Positions 21,301 to 32,700 of a DNA stretch of 64,000 nt are shown piece after piece. Made by a program: the position numbers and the translations under genes. Source of the stretch: Skeletonema tropicum (lineage: Eukaryota > Bacillariophyta > Thalassiosirophyceae > Thalassiosirales > Thalassiosiraceae); NCBI GenBank assembly GCA_037178625.1, contig CM074127.1:1488001-1552000 (forward strand), given 5' to 3'. A model generated the notes under the pieces. The model did not search any database. It saw nothing but the letters and a program-made list of their open reading frames with translations, and was not told where the DNA came from. Numbering within the stretch: the first letter of the stretch is position 1; the number at the start of each line of letters is the position of its first letter.

Positions 21301-22785
21301 TCGTTTTCATAAGTTGAACTATCTGACCCACAAACAGGTGCATATACCTCAGGGCATGATGCGCAAACGTCGACGGCCCTGCAATTCTCTACACCTTCAC
21401 AGCAAGCCTCAGCTGTTCCAGAGAAAAACTCATCGTAGTAATACTCTCTCCACACTGAAGGATAGTCCTCCGAGTTCGTGCATATTGATCGATCGTTTCG
21501 ATCAATATGCCACTCCTCGCAAGGAGAAACTGGTAATGTAGGCAATGTTGTAGACGTCGTTGACGATGTATCGGCAAATACATCAATCATGGGGCACTCT
21601 CTGCCCAGGTATCTACGGCAACATTCTTCTCCAGACTCATACCATCCCGTACAGTCTGATGTCGGCTCTCTCATTCCTACTTGGCTGTTAGTGCTGAGAT
21701 CATATGAGTAGATGAAAAGGATGACAGTGAGTGACAGGGTAGATAGGTTTTGCGTCCTAGGAGTTCAAATATAAATTACTTACCAAGACTTGGGGTTTTC
21801 TCTTGAGACATGCCAAGTTCCACATGATAGAGTTGTTGCTGCTATTGTTGTTGTAGCTTCCGTTGTTGTGGCTGTTACGTCAACCAAACGACAATCTCTT
21901 GTGCCAAAATACCTTTCGCAGCACTCTTCTCCAGACTTATACCATCCAGTGCAGCTAGATGTTGGCTCTATCGTCCCGACTCCACTATTAGTACTGCAAT
22001 AAGTCGAACAGGCGATGAAAAGATAATGATGTGAGTAAAACAAAAAAGGTGTAATGCATGGTCTGCACTCAGACAATTACATTAAATACGTACCAAGTCA
22101 TATCGGCTTCCCTTGAAATGTGCCACTTTCCACACAACCCAGAACTCTGTGTAACCATAATATCTCCAGTAGTAGTTGTTGATGTAGTGGTAGTAGTTGT
22201 ATCTTCTGCACAGGGCATCATGCACGCCTCAGTGACGAGACACATCCAGCTCCCACTCATGCATTCACATTTCAGGGAATCATACGTAAGACCGCAGCAT
22301 GTCTGCTTGCCCACTGCGCAAGAAGACCCTTCGGAACACGGGCCTCCTGGAGAACACTTTTCAGCAAGAACAGGAACCATGCACTCTCCTTTAGAAGCAA
22401 TTTGTACGCCTGCTTTCTTGGCCTCGCAATCATTCGGATAGCTTACACCGTCACTTCCACAGACAGGTTCATACACTCTACCACATATGATATTATTATC
22501 ATAAACAACAGGATACTTCGTGTCGGAGGTAGCAGAAGCAGTAGCGGCCAGTTCTTCACATGTGCCGCTCACATACTTTTCGATCCCAGCTGTAGCAGCT
22601 TTGCACTTGTTTTCATAAGTTGAACCATCTGACCCACAAACAGGTGCATATATTTCAGGGCATAAAGCAACAACAACAGGAGGCTTCGGGATGGGGGAAT
22701 CCTGAGCGCTGGTTAGTATTATGAGCCCCGCAAAATAGGAGAGGAAGAGAAGTTTAAGTTGGTTACCATGCTTTCTTTCCGTCAT
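18338..22785 (-). CDS. Secreted multi-Kazal serine protease inhibitor-like protein (5 exons, tandemly duplicated)
   Basis: I read complement(join(18338..19691, 19778..20692, 20779..21693, 21784..21993, 22094..22785)), 1361 residues. ATG is at 22785; the frame reaches a TTG. Exon 1 encodes a signal peptide ('LSYFAGLIILTSAQ') and two Kazal domains. Exons 3, 4 and 5 each hold a 'GWYxxGEECCRRYLG' Cys module, two Kazal domains ('CPEVYAPVCGSD', 'CGKVYEPVCGSDGVSYPNDC') and a 'CSPGG.C...CCG..Y.....C.C..G.W.C' module. Exon 2 has only the first module. That makes eight Kazal domains joined by Thr-rich linkers. The C-terminus adds two short Cys motifs ('CSLQKGRRSCLRAKAQKC'). All junctions are phase 2, so internal exons can be skipped or duplicated in frame. 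Known: Kazal domains inhibit serine proteases. An extracellular or defence role is inferred. Confidence 0.83.
19692..21693 (-). repeat. Tandem 1001-bp exon-plus-intron duplication in the Kazal gene
   Basis: Exon 3 with its 86-bp downstream intron (20693-21693) and exon 4 with its 86-bp intron (19692-20692) are the same length, 1001 bp, and almost the same sequence. The first part of exon 5 (18890-19691) is a third, slightly more diverged copy. Open frames on both strands recur at exactly +1001. Differences are scattered substitutions, plus 'EEYTPVCGSDGS' versus 'EVYAPVCGSDSS' and an extra Glu in exon 5. Confidence 0.93.
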
Positions 22786-23624
22786 GGTCAATGTTGTAGG
22801 AAGTATTATTTATGAGTCGCCGCAGTCACGATAATCATCGCATTTGGGCTGGGCCGGCTGGGTTCATGAAAAGTTATGCGACAATTTTGAAGAAAAAATG
22901 TCCGGTCCTCAAAAATGGGCTGTAGTAGAAGAAGCGGCAATAAATTGATGATTGATGCATTCAATCACGCGTTTCAAAACGGGATTCTGGATTTTCGGAA
23001 GGCATTAAGTACCGGTTGTCTCTTCTTTTCCTCACTTAATGGGATCACTTCAGAAATGGGAGTATGATTAGGAATAAAGCCGGTCTACCGTCACGAAAAG
23101 ATTTCTGATTTCTGCGATGTTGTACCAATTCCCACACTAATCGCTAACGTAGCCAATTTTTTGGCTATTTCGTCGTTGTTGTTGAGTTTTTGATTGTGTC
23201 GTCGTCTTTTTTACCACACAATTTTATCAACGAACTAATTAGACCATCCCTTACCGACCACAACCAGTTGAGCAAGAAGCCAAAGCTTCGACTGGAAGAG
23301 GAATAGGGGCAAGTGATTTATCCACTTCTCTAGAGAGTCACCTTGTTAGAGCTAGGTACAGCCGTCGAGGTGAGTGTCGAGAAATAATCACAGTATCCAG
23401 TTGTGGACTGTTCAAATATCTTTGCAGCTTAATCGTGATATTCCATCCTCTTGGAAATTGTTGCTGCAACAACGATCTTTGGAGGATATTTGTCTCATCT
23501 TCCCATGTCTGGTAGATCTAAAACTAACGTTAAAAACTTTTAGACTCTCCAAATCAGTTAGGCAACCTACGCTCGTCCGTGCACTTGTTGGTTGACGTCT
23601 CTATCAACTGAACAAACCGTCAAC
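22786..23624. other. Divergent intergenic region, Kazal gene / Cys-His-rich gene
   Basis: 839 bp between outward-facing starts. The first 120 bp resemble the upstream DNA of the GH19-like gene. A small hairpin (agccaa-tttt-ttggct) lies at about 23152-23167. The 3' part, from about 23200, may be a 5' leader of the next gene. No other gene is seen. Confidence 0.45.
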
Positions 23625-25049
23625 ATGAACCCTAATTTTGGATACGGCGGTTACCAACTCCCACCTGGATTTGGAGGCTATGCTCAAACCCAAGCGTCAG
23701 CTTCAACTGCTCAAAACAGCCCACCTTCACAGCAAGCTCCCGGCGCAACTGGCAATGGTGGTGCTGCCATGCCACCCACATCCGCTAGTATGATGCCAGC
23801 TGGAGTCATGCCCAACATGATGATGACCGATGCAGCAGCTGCTGCGTACATGGCAGGAGTACCATCATCAACTGCTGTGAACCCAGCGGCAGAGAAAAAG
23901 GCCAAGTTGCATTATTGTACGATCCATCCAGAGGGCATGCCTCGTGCGTTTGATGTTCCATTTGTGGAACGTCGACTGCCAGTTTGTGATCGCTGCAAAA
24001 AGAACTTCAAAAGTAGGGATTTGTGCCGTAAGAGAGATGGACACAAGGCGTTGCCGTGGCAAATGACATATGTGGTTGTTACCATGGATAGTTCAGTAAT
24101 CCATGAGGATGACAATGGAAATGTATCATTACAGAATATTCCCATGGTATGCGAACTTCAGGACACGCCGCACATGTGTCTTGGGCCGGCAGATGGATCA
24201 ATGAAGTCAGAGCCCATCTGTAAGGTGTGCCGTGAGAAGAACTACACACGTGACTATTGCAGGAATACATGCAAACACACCACTCCTCCGTGGAGCACTA
24301 CCTATGTCAAGCTGGTGGCAGATACCAAACCTAAGGATGATGATAGGTTCATGCAGTATTCGGCCAAGAAGAGAAAGGCGAGACAAGAGGATGGTGTGAA
24401 TGGAAAGCCGAAATCTCAAGAGGATGGTACGAGTTTCGATGAGGACAGTGATGATCTTTCTAATGTTCACAAGTCAAGGACATTCCTCTGTTCTATCTCC
24501 TCAACAAAGCTCACTGCTCGTGTAAGTGATGTTTAGAGCAAATGCGTGAAATTTTTTGCTTCGACGTTATTCCTCATGTCAAATTTCTCTTTCTACTAAA
24601 TTTTCTGCTTGGAACAGTGGTGCGAGCGCATTCAATATCCTGCAAAATCTAACTCCACAGCCACTGCCGCCTCCAAAATTGAATCCGGCGACGACAACAC
24701 ACCTGCTCCGCCCTTTGCATTTGGTGCTCCAGGTACTCCAGCACAGGCCAATAACGCGCAGCTATGGGATGCCTTCCGAGCTGGTGCCATGTGGGCGCAG
24801 TCTCAAGGTGCACAAGCATCACTTCCCTCTGTCATGCCCCCTGGTTATCCTTTTGGAAATCCTGCAGGAACAGGCGCTCCACCCATGTTCAATGGTGGCA
24901 ATGATCAAACCAGCTGGGGTGCCTATGGACAAGTGGGTCAGTCGGCCAATCCTGGAGATGGGCCTTCTCTGAAAAAGGTCAAGGCAGATAATGGTGGCGG
25001 GTCACCAACAGATGGCCTGGAAGGTGGCAATGCCAACGTTCAAATCTAA
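23625..25049 (+). CDS. Cys/His-rich protein of unknown function, probable metal-binding repeats (2 exons)
   Basis: I read join(23625..24521, 24618..25049), 442 residues. The splice GTAAGT...GGAACAG joins 'STKLTAR' to 'WCERIQYP'. ATG 23625 follows 'caac'; the frame extends to a TTG at 23592. Layout: a Gly/Gln/Pro/Met-rich N-terminus (1-85), 'CTIHPEGMPRAFDVPFVERR', then two related blocks. Block one is 'CDRCKKNFKSRDLC' + 'GHKALPW', block two 'CKVCREKNYTRDYC' + 'CKHTTPPW', so CxxCxxxxxxRDxC...H..xPW. A Lys/Asp-rich stretch, a degenerate third block over the splice, and a Gly/Pro/Gln-rich tail with 'GPSLKKVKADN' follow. The Cys/His spacing suggests Zn binding. I believe similar proteins occur across diatoms but know no assigned function. 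A nuclear role is possible from the basic patches. Confidence 0.72.
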
Positions 25050-25299
25050 TCGATGCCATATAATCCATAACGATCAAAATATTCCGTGAAGAAACGTCAT
25101 ACGGAGATGGGAAATACAACATAATAGAGAATGGGGAAAGTAAGAGAATCTAGATCCAATTATAGTCTTCAACCACAGTGCCATACTTAAAACTAAACTT
25201 GGATTTTCTTCGAAAGTCTGAAGGTAAATGAAGTATCTAATATTTGTTATTGAGAGGGAGCTACGAACAAGGTGCTCCCAATACATTCCCAGCGGCCGC

Positions 25300-28200
25300 T
25301 TAGAGGTCGTCGTCAATGATTTCAGAAGGTTTCATTAGACCTGGCACAGCACTTCGGTGTGCCTGCTGGGCCTCCAACTGTTGCCTGTGTTGTGCGTCTT
25401 GCTCCTCCCCGAAAAGGCCGCTGTTGTCCTCCGTGCTGAACTCTTTCAGCTGAATCAAAAAGTCACGTAAATGCGTCTTGAATGATGGCAAATCCATATT
25501 CAGATCAAACATTCCATCAACGAATTGCGCAACTTGACTTCTCGTGAGATTAGGGAAACTCTGAATTAGTAGATTGGAAATATGATCGCGAAGAAATGAT
25601 GGATTTGTCTGACCAGCTGGTGTATTCGCTGGATCGAAGAGTGGCACTGTAACTTGATTCATTTGGACCAGATGAAACATTTGCCGCAACAGAGTCGCGT
25701 GCATTTTGAACCCCGATTTGTGAAGACGATCAGTCATTACAGCAAAAACGTCCTGAATGAGAGCAAGCAAGTACTGTTGATAAAAGCCCTGAGCAATGTC
25801 TGGAGTCTTTGCTACGTTGTTCAATAACTCGTGAAGGATGTTGAGCCCGGTATCTGAAATGTTTCGTTCAGTATGCTTCATTGCCCACACAACCGAATCT
25901 ACAACGAGCTTTTGGTGCTCAGAAGGGATATTGAAAAGAGCTTGGAAGCAGTGCGTGTTGATAGCCTGCGGAAGAAAGATGTAAGTGTCAGTTGACATAC
26001 TTTCAACATGTTGCAACAAAAAAAGGACAAACAAATGCAATAAAACGACTTACCCTGATAAATTCAAAGAAGCGGATTCTGTGCTCAGGGAAATCCTCAA
26101 AGTTGACAGTAATCATCTGTAAAGTGCACTCAAAGACAGCCGCCATAATCTTTGGCACTTCACTGAGGACATGACTTTTAAGCTTCTCAACAACAGTTGT
26201 AAACAGCACAAGGACCTCTGGATCTCTGGCGTTGGGGATGTTGCGTTGATAGTCGCCCAAAATAGGATCTAGAACTGGTGGGATGAAACCCTGCGCCACT
26301 GCCTGTGGATCTGCCTCAGGAGGTCCACTCTTTTGAATGAACACAATTAGTAGGCGAAGTACTTCCTTTTTCGCGCTGCGCATCGTTCGAACAAGACTCA
26401 ATTGAGTGGCACCGGGGCCCTGTTGAGCAATGGTCGAGGATATGCGTTCAGAATATACTCTGTACACGTTCAGCAAGTCCATGAAAAAAGTCTGCAATTG
26501 CTGCGCATAGATAGATCCAATCGCCCCGCACGTCTTATTATTCGTTTTCAAGATTTTGATAATTTCCTTCACGATGTTTGGCTCAACTAGTGACTCAACG
26601 TTGGCCTTTGCCCCCTCCATGATCTCTTGCCATCGTCGATTCGGCATAGACATGAGCTTCTTCAAAAGTTCTCCGCGATCAACTGTCACCGCAGGTCCCT
26701 TATCGCTTAGCATCGTACCCACAGCTTCATAAAAGGCTTGGATTTGATGTGGTTCCAAATCACTGACAATGGTAGGCATGGTATCTACAAGCTCAGCGAT
26801 AAATGGTACTCTCTCATCAGTCTGGAGTGTGACGAATTTTCTCTTGCACTTGGTCGCGATCTTCAAGAATGTGTCACACGCCATATCTTGCACACCTGGG
26901 TGAACTTCGTGCATGAATTCAAAGAGCTTATTCACCACCGTCTTGAGAAATTTCCAATGGGCCTTCAAGAAGCGGGGATATTGCCCAACAACGTACATGA
27001 TGTTACTCGCAATGACTGCTTTGTTATCCTTTCCACGCTTTTGCTCACACATACCAAGCAGGTCCTTAATGACTGTCACCAAGAATCGTTTCTCCTCGTC
27101 CTCTGTCATTGCACCAGAAATAGACCCAATAGCCCAACAGAGAGTGTTCAAATTATTCCATGACCACTCCGTGCCATCCACCTGTCCAGTCAGCTTTGAA
27201 AGCATGATACTTTCAGTATCGTCACAGTTCAAGTGTGTCAAATAAACCAGAGTCTCTCTCATTGTTTTGTATTGAGCAATAACATCCGTATCCTTGGTTG
27301 TTTCCCTCACAATATCCCCATTTTCATCCTCCACAATCAAGACTTCCTCTGGCTTGGCCATTTTAGCAATCATCACCTGACGCACACCCGTCAGGACAGG
27401 GCCATACATGTATTTCCTACTAGCTGCACCATTCGAACTGCCATTACCTCCAAGATTTAGGACAGAGTTGCCACCAGGTCTAGCTTTGATTTCATTCTCC
27501 GTCTGGTACAGGTCGTGGGCAAGCATGTGCCATGCCTCCAGGCAAATTCGAAAAATCTCTACATCATCCACCTCGGATACTCGCACCAAATAAAAGAGAC
27601 CGGTAATGAGAGATTGCTGAGTGTCCGGCGTCTCCAACGCTTTCAAATGCGCCTTCAAGAATCCCGACAAAAATAGTGCAAGCCGCTGAATAAAAATACA
27701 GTCCTCCTCCGACCCATTCTCAAACGGTAGCACAAGGTTTGTTTCGGGACTAAATATACTCCCCAACCGGGCCAAAAAGCCACTAAACAACTTCCGGAAC
27801 AAAGGATCATACTCCGGCTCAAGATCAGACAGACTCCCAATCTCCGTCAAGCAATCCAACGTATCATTACGGAATTGTTGCTCGGGGAAGAATTTATTGA
27901 GCAGCGTATCCACCAAGTTAGTCGAAAAGATGAACCCCAAAGGGATCCACGTCAAAAAACGCTGAAGTGTCTGCAACGTCACCTTCAACAAACTCGGTCT
28001 CTGACTATGCTCCAAGATAAATTCACACAAATGATAAATCGCGGCAAATTCACTATTGAGACTCTCCTTCATAGTCTTGACCTTCTGAGTAACCATCTGA
28101 TCCCTCGAAAAGTCAAAGACTTCCTCACTCAAAAGTTTCAAAATTTGCATATTATTCTCGCACAGCACCTCGGATGTCTTGGAGGAACCGACGAGGTCGG

Positions 28201-28900
28201 GGATGAAGGTGGGCCAGTTGTGTGGCCATTCCTGTTTGAGGATTTGGACTAATGTGAGGTTGAGTTTGGATAGGAAGACGCGTTCTTTTTTGGCAACTTC
28301 TTCGTTGGAGGATACTGTGATGACTTTGCCGACGACGTAATTTTTGATTCCGTCTCGTTGTTCTGCTGGGAGGACTTTCCACCTATTGTGTGCATATTAT
28401 TTATTTTTATTGGATGGACACAACCGAAAAAATAATCATAATGAGAAATAGTTGAGTTTTGGCAAAGATAAAAAAAGAAGCAAATGGAGAGATCAATGAT
28501 GACACATGAGGGGTTCGTCGGCCTAATAATCGTTTCAATTTTGCCACCATAACAACGCATTAATAATATTTTACACCATCACCAGCATCGCTGCACACCC
28601 CTCCACGATCCAATCATTCAACGATACAACTCACCTAGTCCTTATAGCATCATCCAAAACCTGCAACCCAAAAAATCTCGACTGCGGATTCTGCGCCCGT
28701 TCCAAAATAGCATCCGCCTTGGTCCACGCATCCGGACTCTCCTGCAATGCCATCAATGCCTTGTTGGCAATCGCCCGGTTGGGGTCCACGGGACTGTAGG
28801 CAACGGTGACAATGTCATCGAGTAATTTGACGTCAAAGTCCCCGGTGTTGGGGGCGAGGAGTTTTTGGGCTGCTTCTTCTATGCCCATGCCTGCGGCCAT
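25300..28900 (-). CDS. XPO1: Exportin-1 (CRM1), nuclear export receptor (3 exons)
   Basis: I read complement(join(25300..25965, 26054..28382, 28635..28900)), 1086 residues, close to the usual ~1070. Junctions give '[15 protein letters not shown]' and 'FEFIRAINTHCF', both family sequence. Seen: N-terminal importin-beta-like HEAT region, the central conserved '[20 protein letters not shown]', and '[15 protein letters not shown]' near the C-terminus. Cys534 in '[12 protein letters not shown]' aligns with human Cys528, the leptomycin B target in the NES groove. Known role: RanGTP-dependent export of leucine-rich-NES cargo and some RNPs. Divergent from the PKG gene, with 860 bp between ATGs. Confidence 0.95.
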
Positions 28901-29760
28901 TTTTGAATGATGTGATATTATTATTTATTGGATGATGTTGGACGGCCTCGGTTCTCTCTAGCACTGTTTCTAGCCGCCACTTTGGACTAGCTTTGTTTGC
29001 GCGTGTTGCTGATGGCGATGACGATGTCAATTGACTCGGAGTATCTATTTTTGTTTGATTGATTGGATCTCGTGGTTTTGAGTCTTTTTGATCCCCGCCA
29101 TTGTCAGAGGCAGGGTCAGTTATCGTGATTTGATTGTCAATCGCCTTTCTCGCAGCCCTCTCGCCATCGCCACTCAACATTGGGCCCGTTTCTTGCTCTT
29201 GGCGTGCTATCCAAGATTGAAGTTTTTAGTCCAAATCGGGTAGATAGGCTCAGCCACCCCAAAATTTACCACTGTGTATGTGTAACTCAATCTTGCTTTT
29301 GGTAGAGGTGTAACAAAAGCACACACGAGAACTCAAGGCACATACACCTCACATGTTCACACACACACAAAGGAAGTTGAACAATCTCGTTGCCCCTCAT
29401 GGCCCTTGGTGGTTCATGTAGCAGGCATAAAAAGAATAGTCATTGCTAAGTAGTATATCGATCTATCTTGCCAGACAGTATTCTCTACTTCCGAGTGAGC
29501 TGCCAGCGCTGTGTTGGATAAAAACGACCCCTATCCACCCCCTTAGAAATCTTCCGTTCAAGTGAATTCGGGCACAGAGTAGGAATATATCCTTGCCACA
29601 CATACTAATATCGTGACCGCATCTTCTCCGTTCACGAATTAAGACATTTTATTAGTCAGCCGTGGGCAGCCAGTACACAGAAAGAAGTGAAGAACCGTTA
29701 ATCGATAAAATATTCGACGATCGTAAGTATTTAGTATTCCATCAGATTCCATCAAATAAT
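28901..29760. other. Divergent intergenic region between CRM1 and the long PKG gene
   Basis: 860 bp holding both 5' leaders and promoters. It contains a CA/ACAC run near 29353-29370. An upstream frame on the minus strand, 28833-29180, overlaps the CRM1 start in another frame and shows no domain. No RNA gene is seen. Confidence 0.4.
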
Positions 29761-32700
29761 ATGCAGACTCGAGGCAGCAAAACGCGTCAAAGCGACAACT
29801 CCGAGGGATCGGATTTAGAACGCCTTGATAGCGGGTTATACCTTGATTTTCCCGAACGAAACAATTCCAATAATAATAATACCAATAACAACAACAACAA
29901 CGGGATGAACACCGCCGGTGCTCCACCTCCCAACATGAAAGACAAAGAAGGGGGATTCGGAGGGGCATTTCGACGTTTCATCAAGAAGCGCCCCTCTCGA
30001 AGCAAACGGAGGTCCTTTGAAACACCTCTTAGTCGACGGAGTTCGAAGGATGACGGTCGACGGGGGTCCTTTGAAGAAAAAAACAGTCGACGGGGCTCCT
30101 TTGAAGATAAGAAGGCGTCGAATACTACTACTACTACTTTTGGGATCAGAAGCAACGATAAATTGACGACTCCGAGTTACGTCTCAACTCCAACGACAAC
30201 GGTCACTTATAAGGTATCCGCCAACACGACCAAAACCACCACTAACACCACCACCGCTGCTGCAACATCTGCAACTTCTGCCAAGCCAAGACGGCGTAGA
30301 GGATCCGACGCCATGCCAGGGGCGGGGAGAGGAGGAGGACAAAAATTACCAACATCGGCAGAGTTAATGGCTCAAAAGGCGGCACAGGCGCAGGTGGAGG
30401 CTCTCCCACAAACTTATACTACGGCAACTACGATGAGTACAAGTACTACTACTACTACTACTACCACTGCTGCTTCAACTTCGACAAAACCTCGTAGGGC
30501 ACGTCGAGGATCCAACGCCATGCAACCAGGGGCGGGAGTAGGGGGACAAAAATTACCTACATCGGCAGAGTTAATGGCAATGAAACAACAACAACAACAA
30601 CAACAACCGACCACCTATACTACTTATTCTACTTTGGCTAATACTGCACCTCCACCCGGGGATTCAGATGCAGTTCCTGTGACTATGAAAATGGGTGGGA
30701 ATAAACCAACTGGTGGTGGTCGTCGTAGAGGATCGGATGCATTTATGCCACCTGCGGGTCAGAAAATGCCTACTTCGGCTGAGTTGATGGCGCAAAAGCA
30801 AGAACAACCGACCACTACTACTTATTCTACTTTGGCTAATACTGCACCTTCTCCCGGGGATTCAGATACAGTCCCTGTGACTATGAAAATGGGTGGGAAT
30901 AAACCAACTGGTGGTGGTCGTCGTAGAGGATTGGATGCATTTATGCCACCACAGGGTCAGAAAATGCCTACTTCGGCTGAGTTGATGGCGCAAAAGCAAC
31001 AAGCTGCTGCTGGTGGTGGTGGTGCTTATGGAGGTAGTGGTGGATATGGAGGTAGTGATGGCTATGGATATGGAGGAGAGCCAATGGAAACGGAAACAGA
31101 AGATGAACCCATTGTAACTGCAAAACCTATGTCAGTACCAACACCTATTACAGCCAAACCCAAATCGAATCGTCGTAGAGGATCCGATGCATTTATGCCA
31201 CCGGGTGGACAGATGAAGATGCCAACATCTGCCGAATTAATGGCACAAAAGGAGGCTGCTACTGCTGCACTTGCACCCTCTGCACCGCAAGATGGAAGTA
31301 ATAATGATGGTCCTTCACCCATGGATACATCGGGTGGTGGTGGTGGTGGAGGGGGACGTCCCCGTACTGCTAGACGTCGTGGAAGTGTTGTCAAAACAAT
31401 GGTGGATACTGGTCCAAAGAGTGTGGATGGGGACGGGGATTATGTTGCCACTGCTTCGACTAAATCATCTCCCCCCGTTTCTCAGCAGGGGGAGGAACTT
31501 GATTCTAGTATGAAGCTTGATGATTCAATGATGTCGGTAGATGATTCGAATAATTATCAGAAACAGTCGGCGGCACCCCCCCCAACGACGCGGATGATGT
31601 CAGCTTTTGAGGTGCAAGAAATGGGGATCAAACACAAACGGCAACAAATCAAACGGCAACAAATGGGGGAGAGTACGAGAACCTTGGGGGCTGGGGGTAA
31701 AAAGAAAGATAGAGGACGTAAGGCTATCCGGGCGGTGGCTGCGGATTTGGATTATGTTCACAAAGTGGTCCCCAAGTCGAGTGATGCGAAGGAATTGATT
31801 TATGAAGCTATCAAGCCGAATCTTTTATTCCGGGCATGTTCTGCGGAAGAGTTGTACGACCTTGTGGATGCATTTGAACCGCAGGATGCGCCCATGGGTT
31901 CTGTTGTGATTCAGGAGGGAGATGAGGGAGACTGTTTTTACGTTATGGAGAGGGGAGGAGTGGATATTTTTGAGAAAGATGTGCACAAACGCTCATTGTT
32001 TTCTGGTGTTGCATTTGGAGAAATTGCATTGCTTTACAGTTGCCCTCGTACAGCGTCAGTGCTGGCAAAGTATGATTGTAAGTTGTGGGTAATCAATCGA
32101 AGAGCCTTTAGGGGTATTACGGCTCAACACAAGAAGCGACGCCTAGAATTGAAGTCGGACTTTTTGAAGAAGGTCAAGATTCACGATAAAATGCTTGGAG
32201 ATATTTTGAAACCATCCGAAATTAACTCCTTGGCTTTGGCGACCACAGTTCAAAAGTTCAAGGCTGGAAATGCAATTGTGCGTCAGGGTGAGAGGGGAGA
32301 CGCGTTTTATATGATTGAAGAGGGTAAAGTTGACGTGTACATCAATGAGAAGGGGGCAAGACCAATTGTGACACTTCAAGGTGGTTCGTTCTTTGGGGAG
32401 AAGGCGCTGTTGTCATCTGATGTCCGTACCGCCACGTGCGTTGCAGCATCCGAGGTAAAGTGTATGCAAATTGGGCGTGAAGACTTTGTCCTCATGTTGG
32501 GTAACCTGCAGGATTTGTTAGATCGGTCTTACATTGCCCGTGACGAAGCACTGCGAGAAAAAGCTTTGCTGGAAGCTAAAGCTTCGCAGGAAGCTTCAGC
32601 ATTCCCTACCACGAAAAGATTCAACATGAGCGACTATGATATTAAGCGCACACTGGGAGTTGGGGCGTTTGGATTTGTGAAATTGGTGCAGTGGAAGAAA

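Noticed and set aside
22069..22093. Read-through of the Kazal exon 1 into 'YVFNVIV' as the protein end
   Set aside because: A GTACGT donor sits right at 'ADMT'; joining to the 21993 acceptor restores the phase-2 pattern shared with every other exon of the gene.
22783..22791. Start of the Kazal gene at 22791 (and of the GH19-like gene at 14627)
   Set aside because: Those codons are TTG; the ATG six bases downstream (22785, 14621) is in the same frame and gives normal signal peptides.
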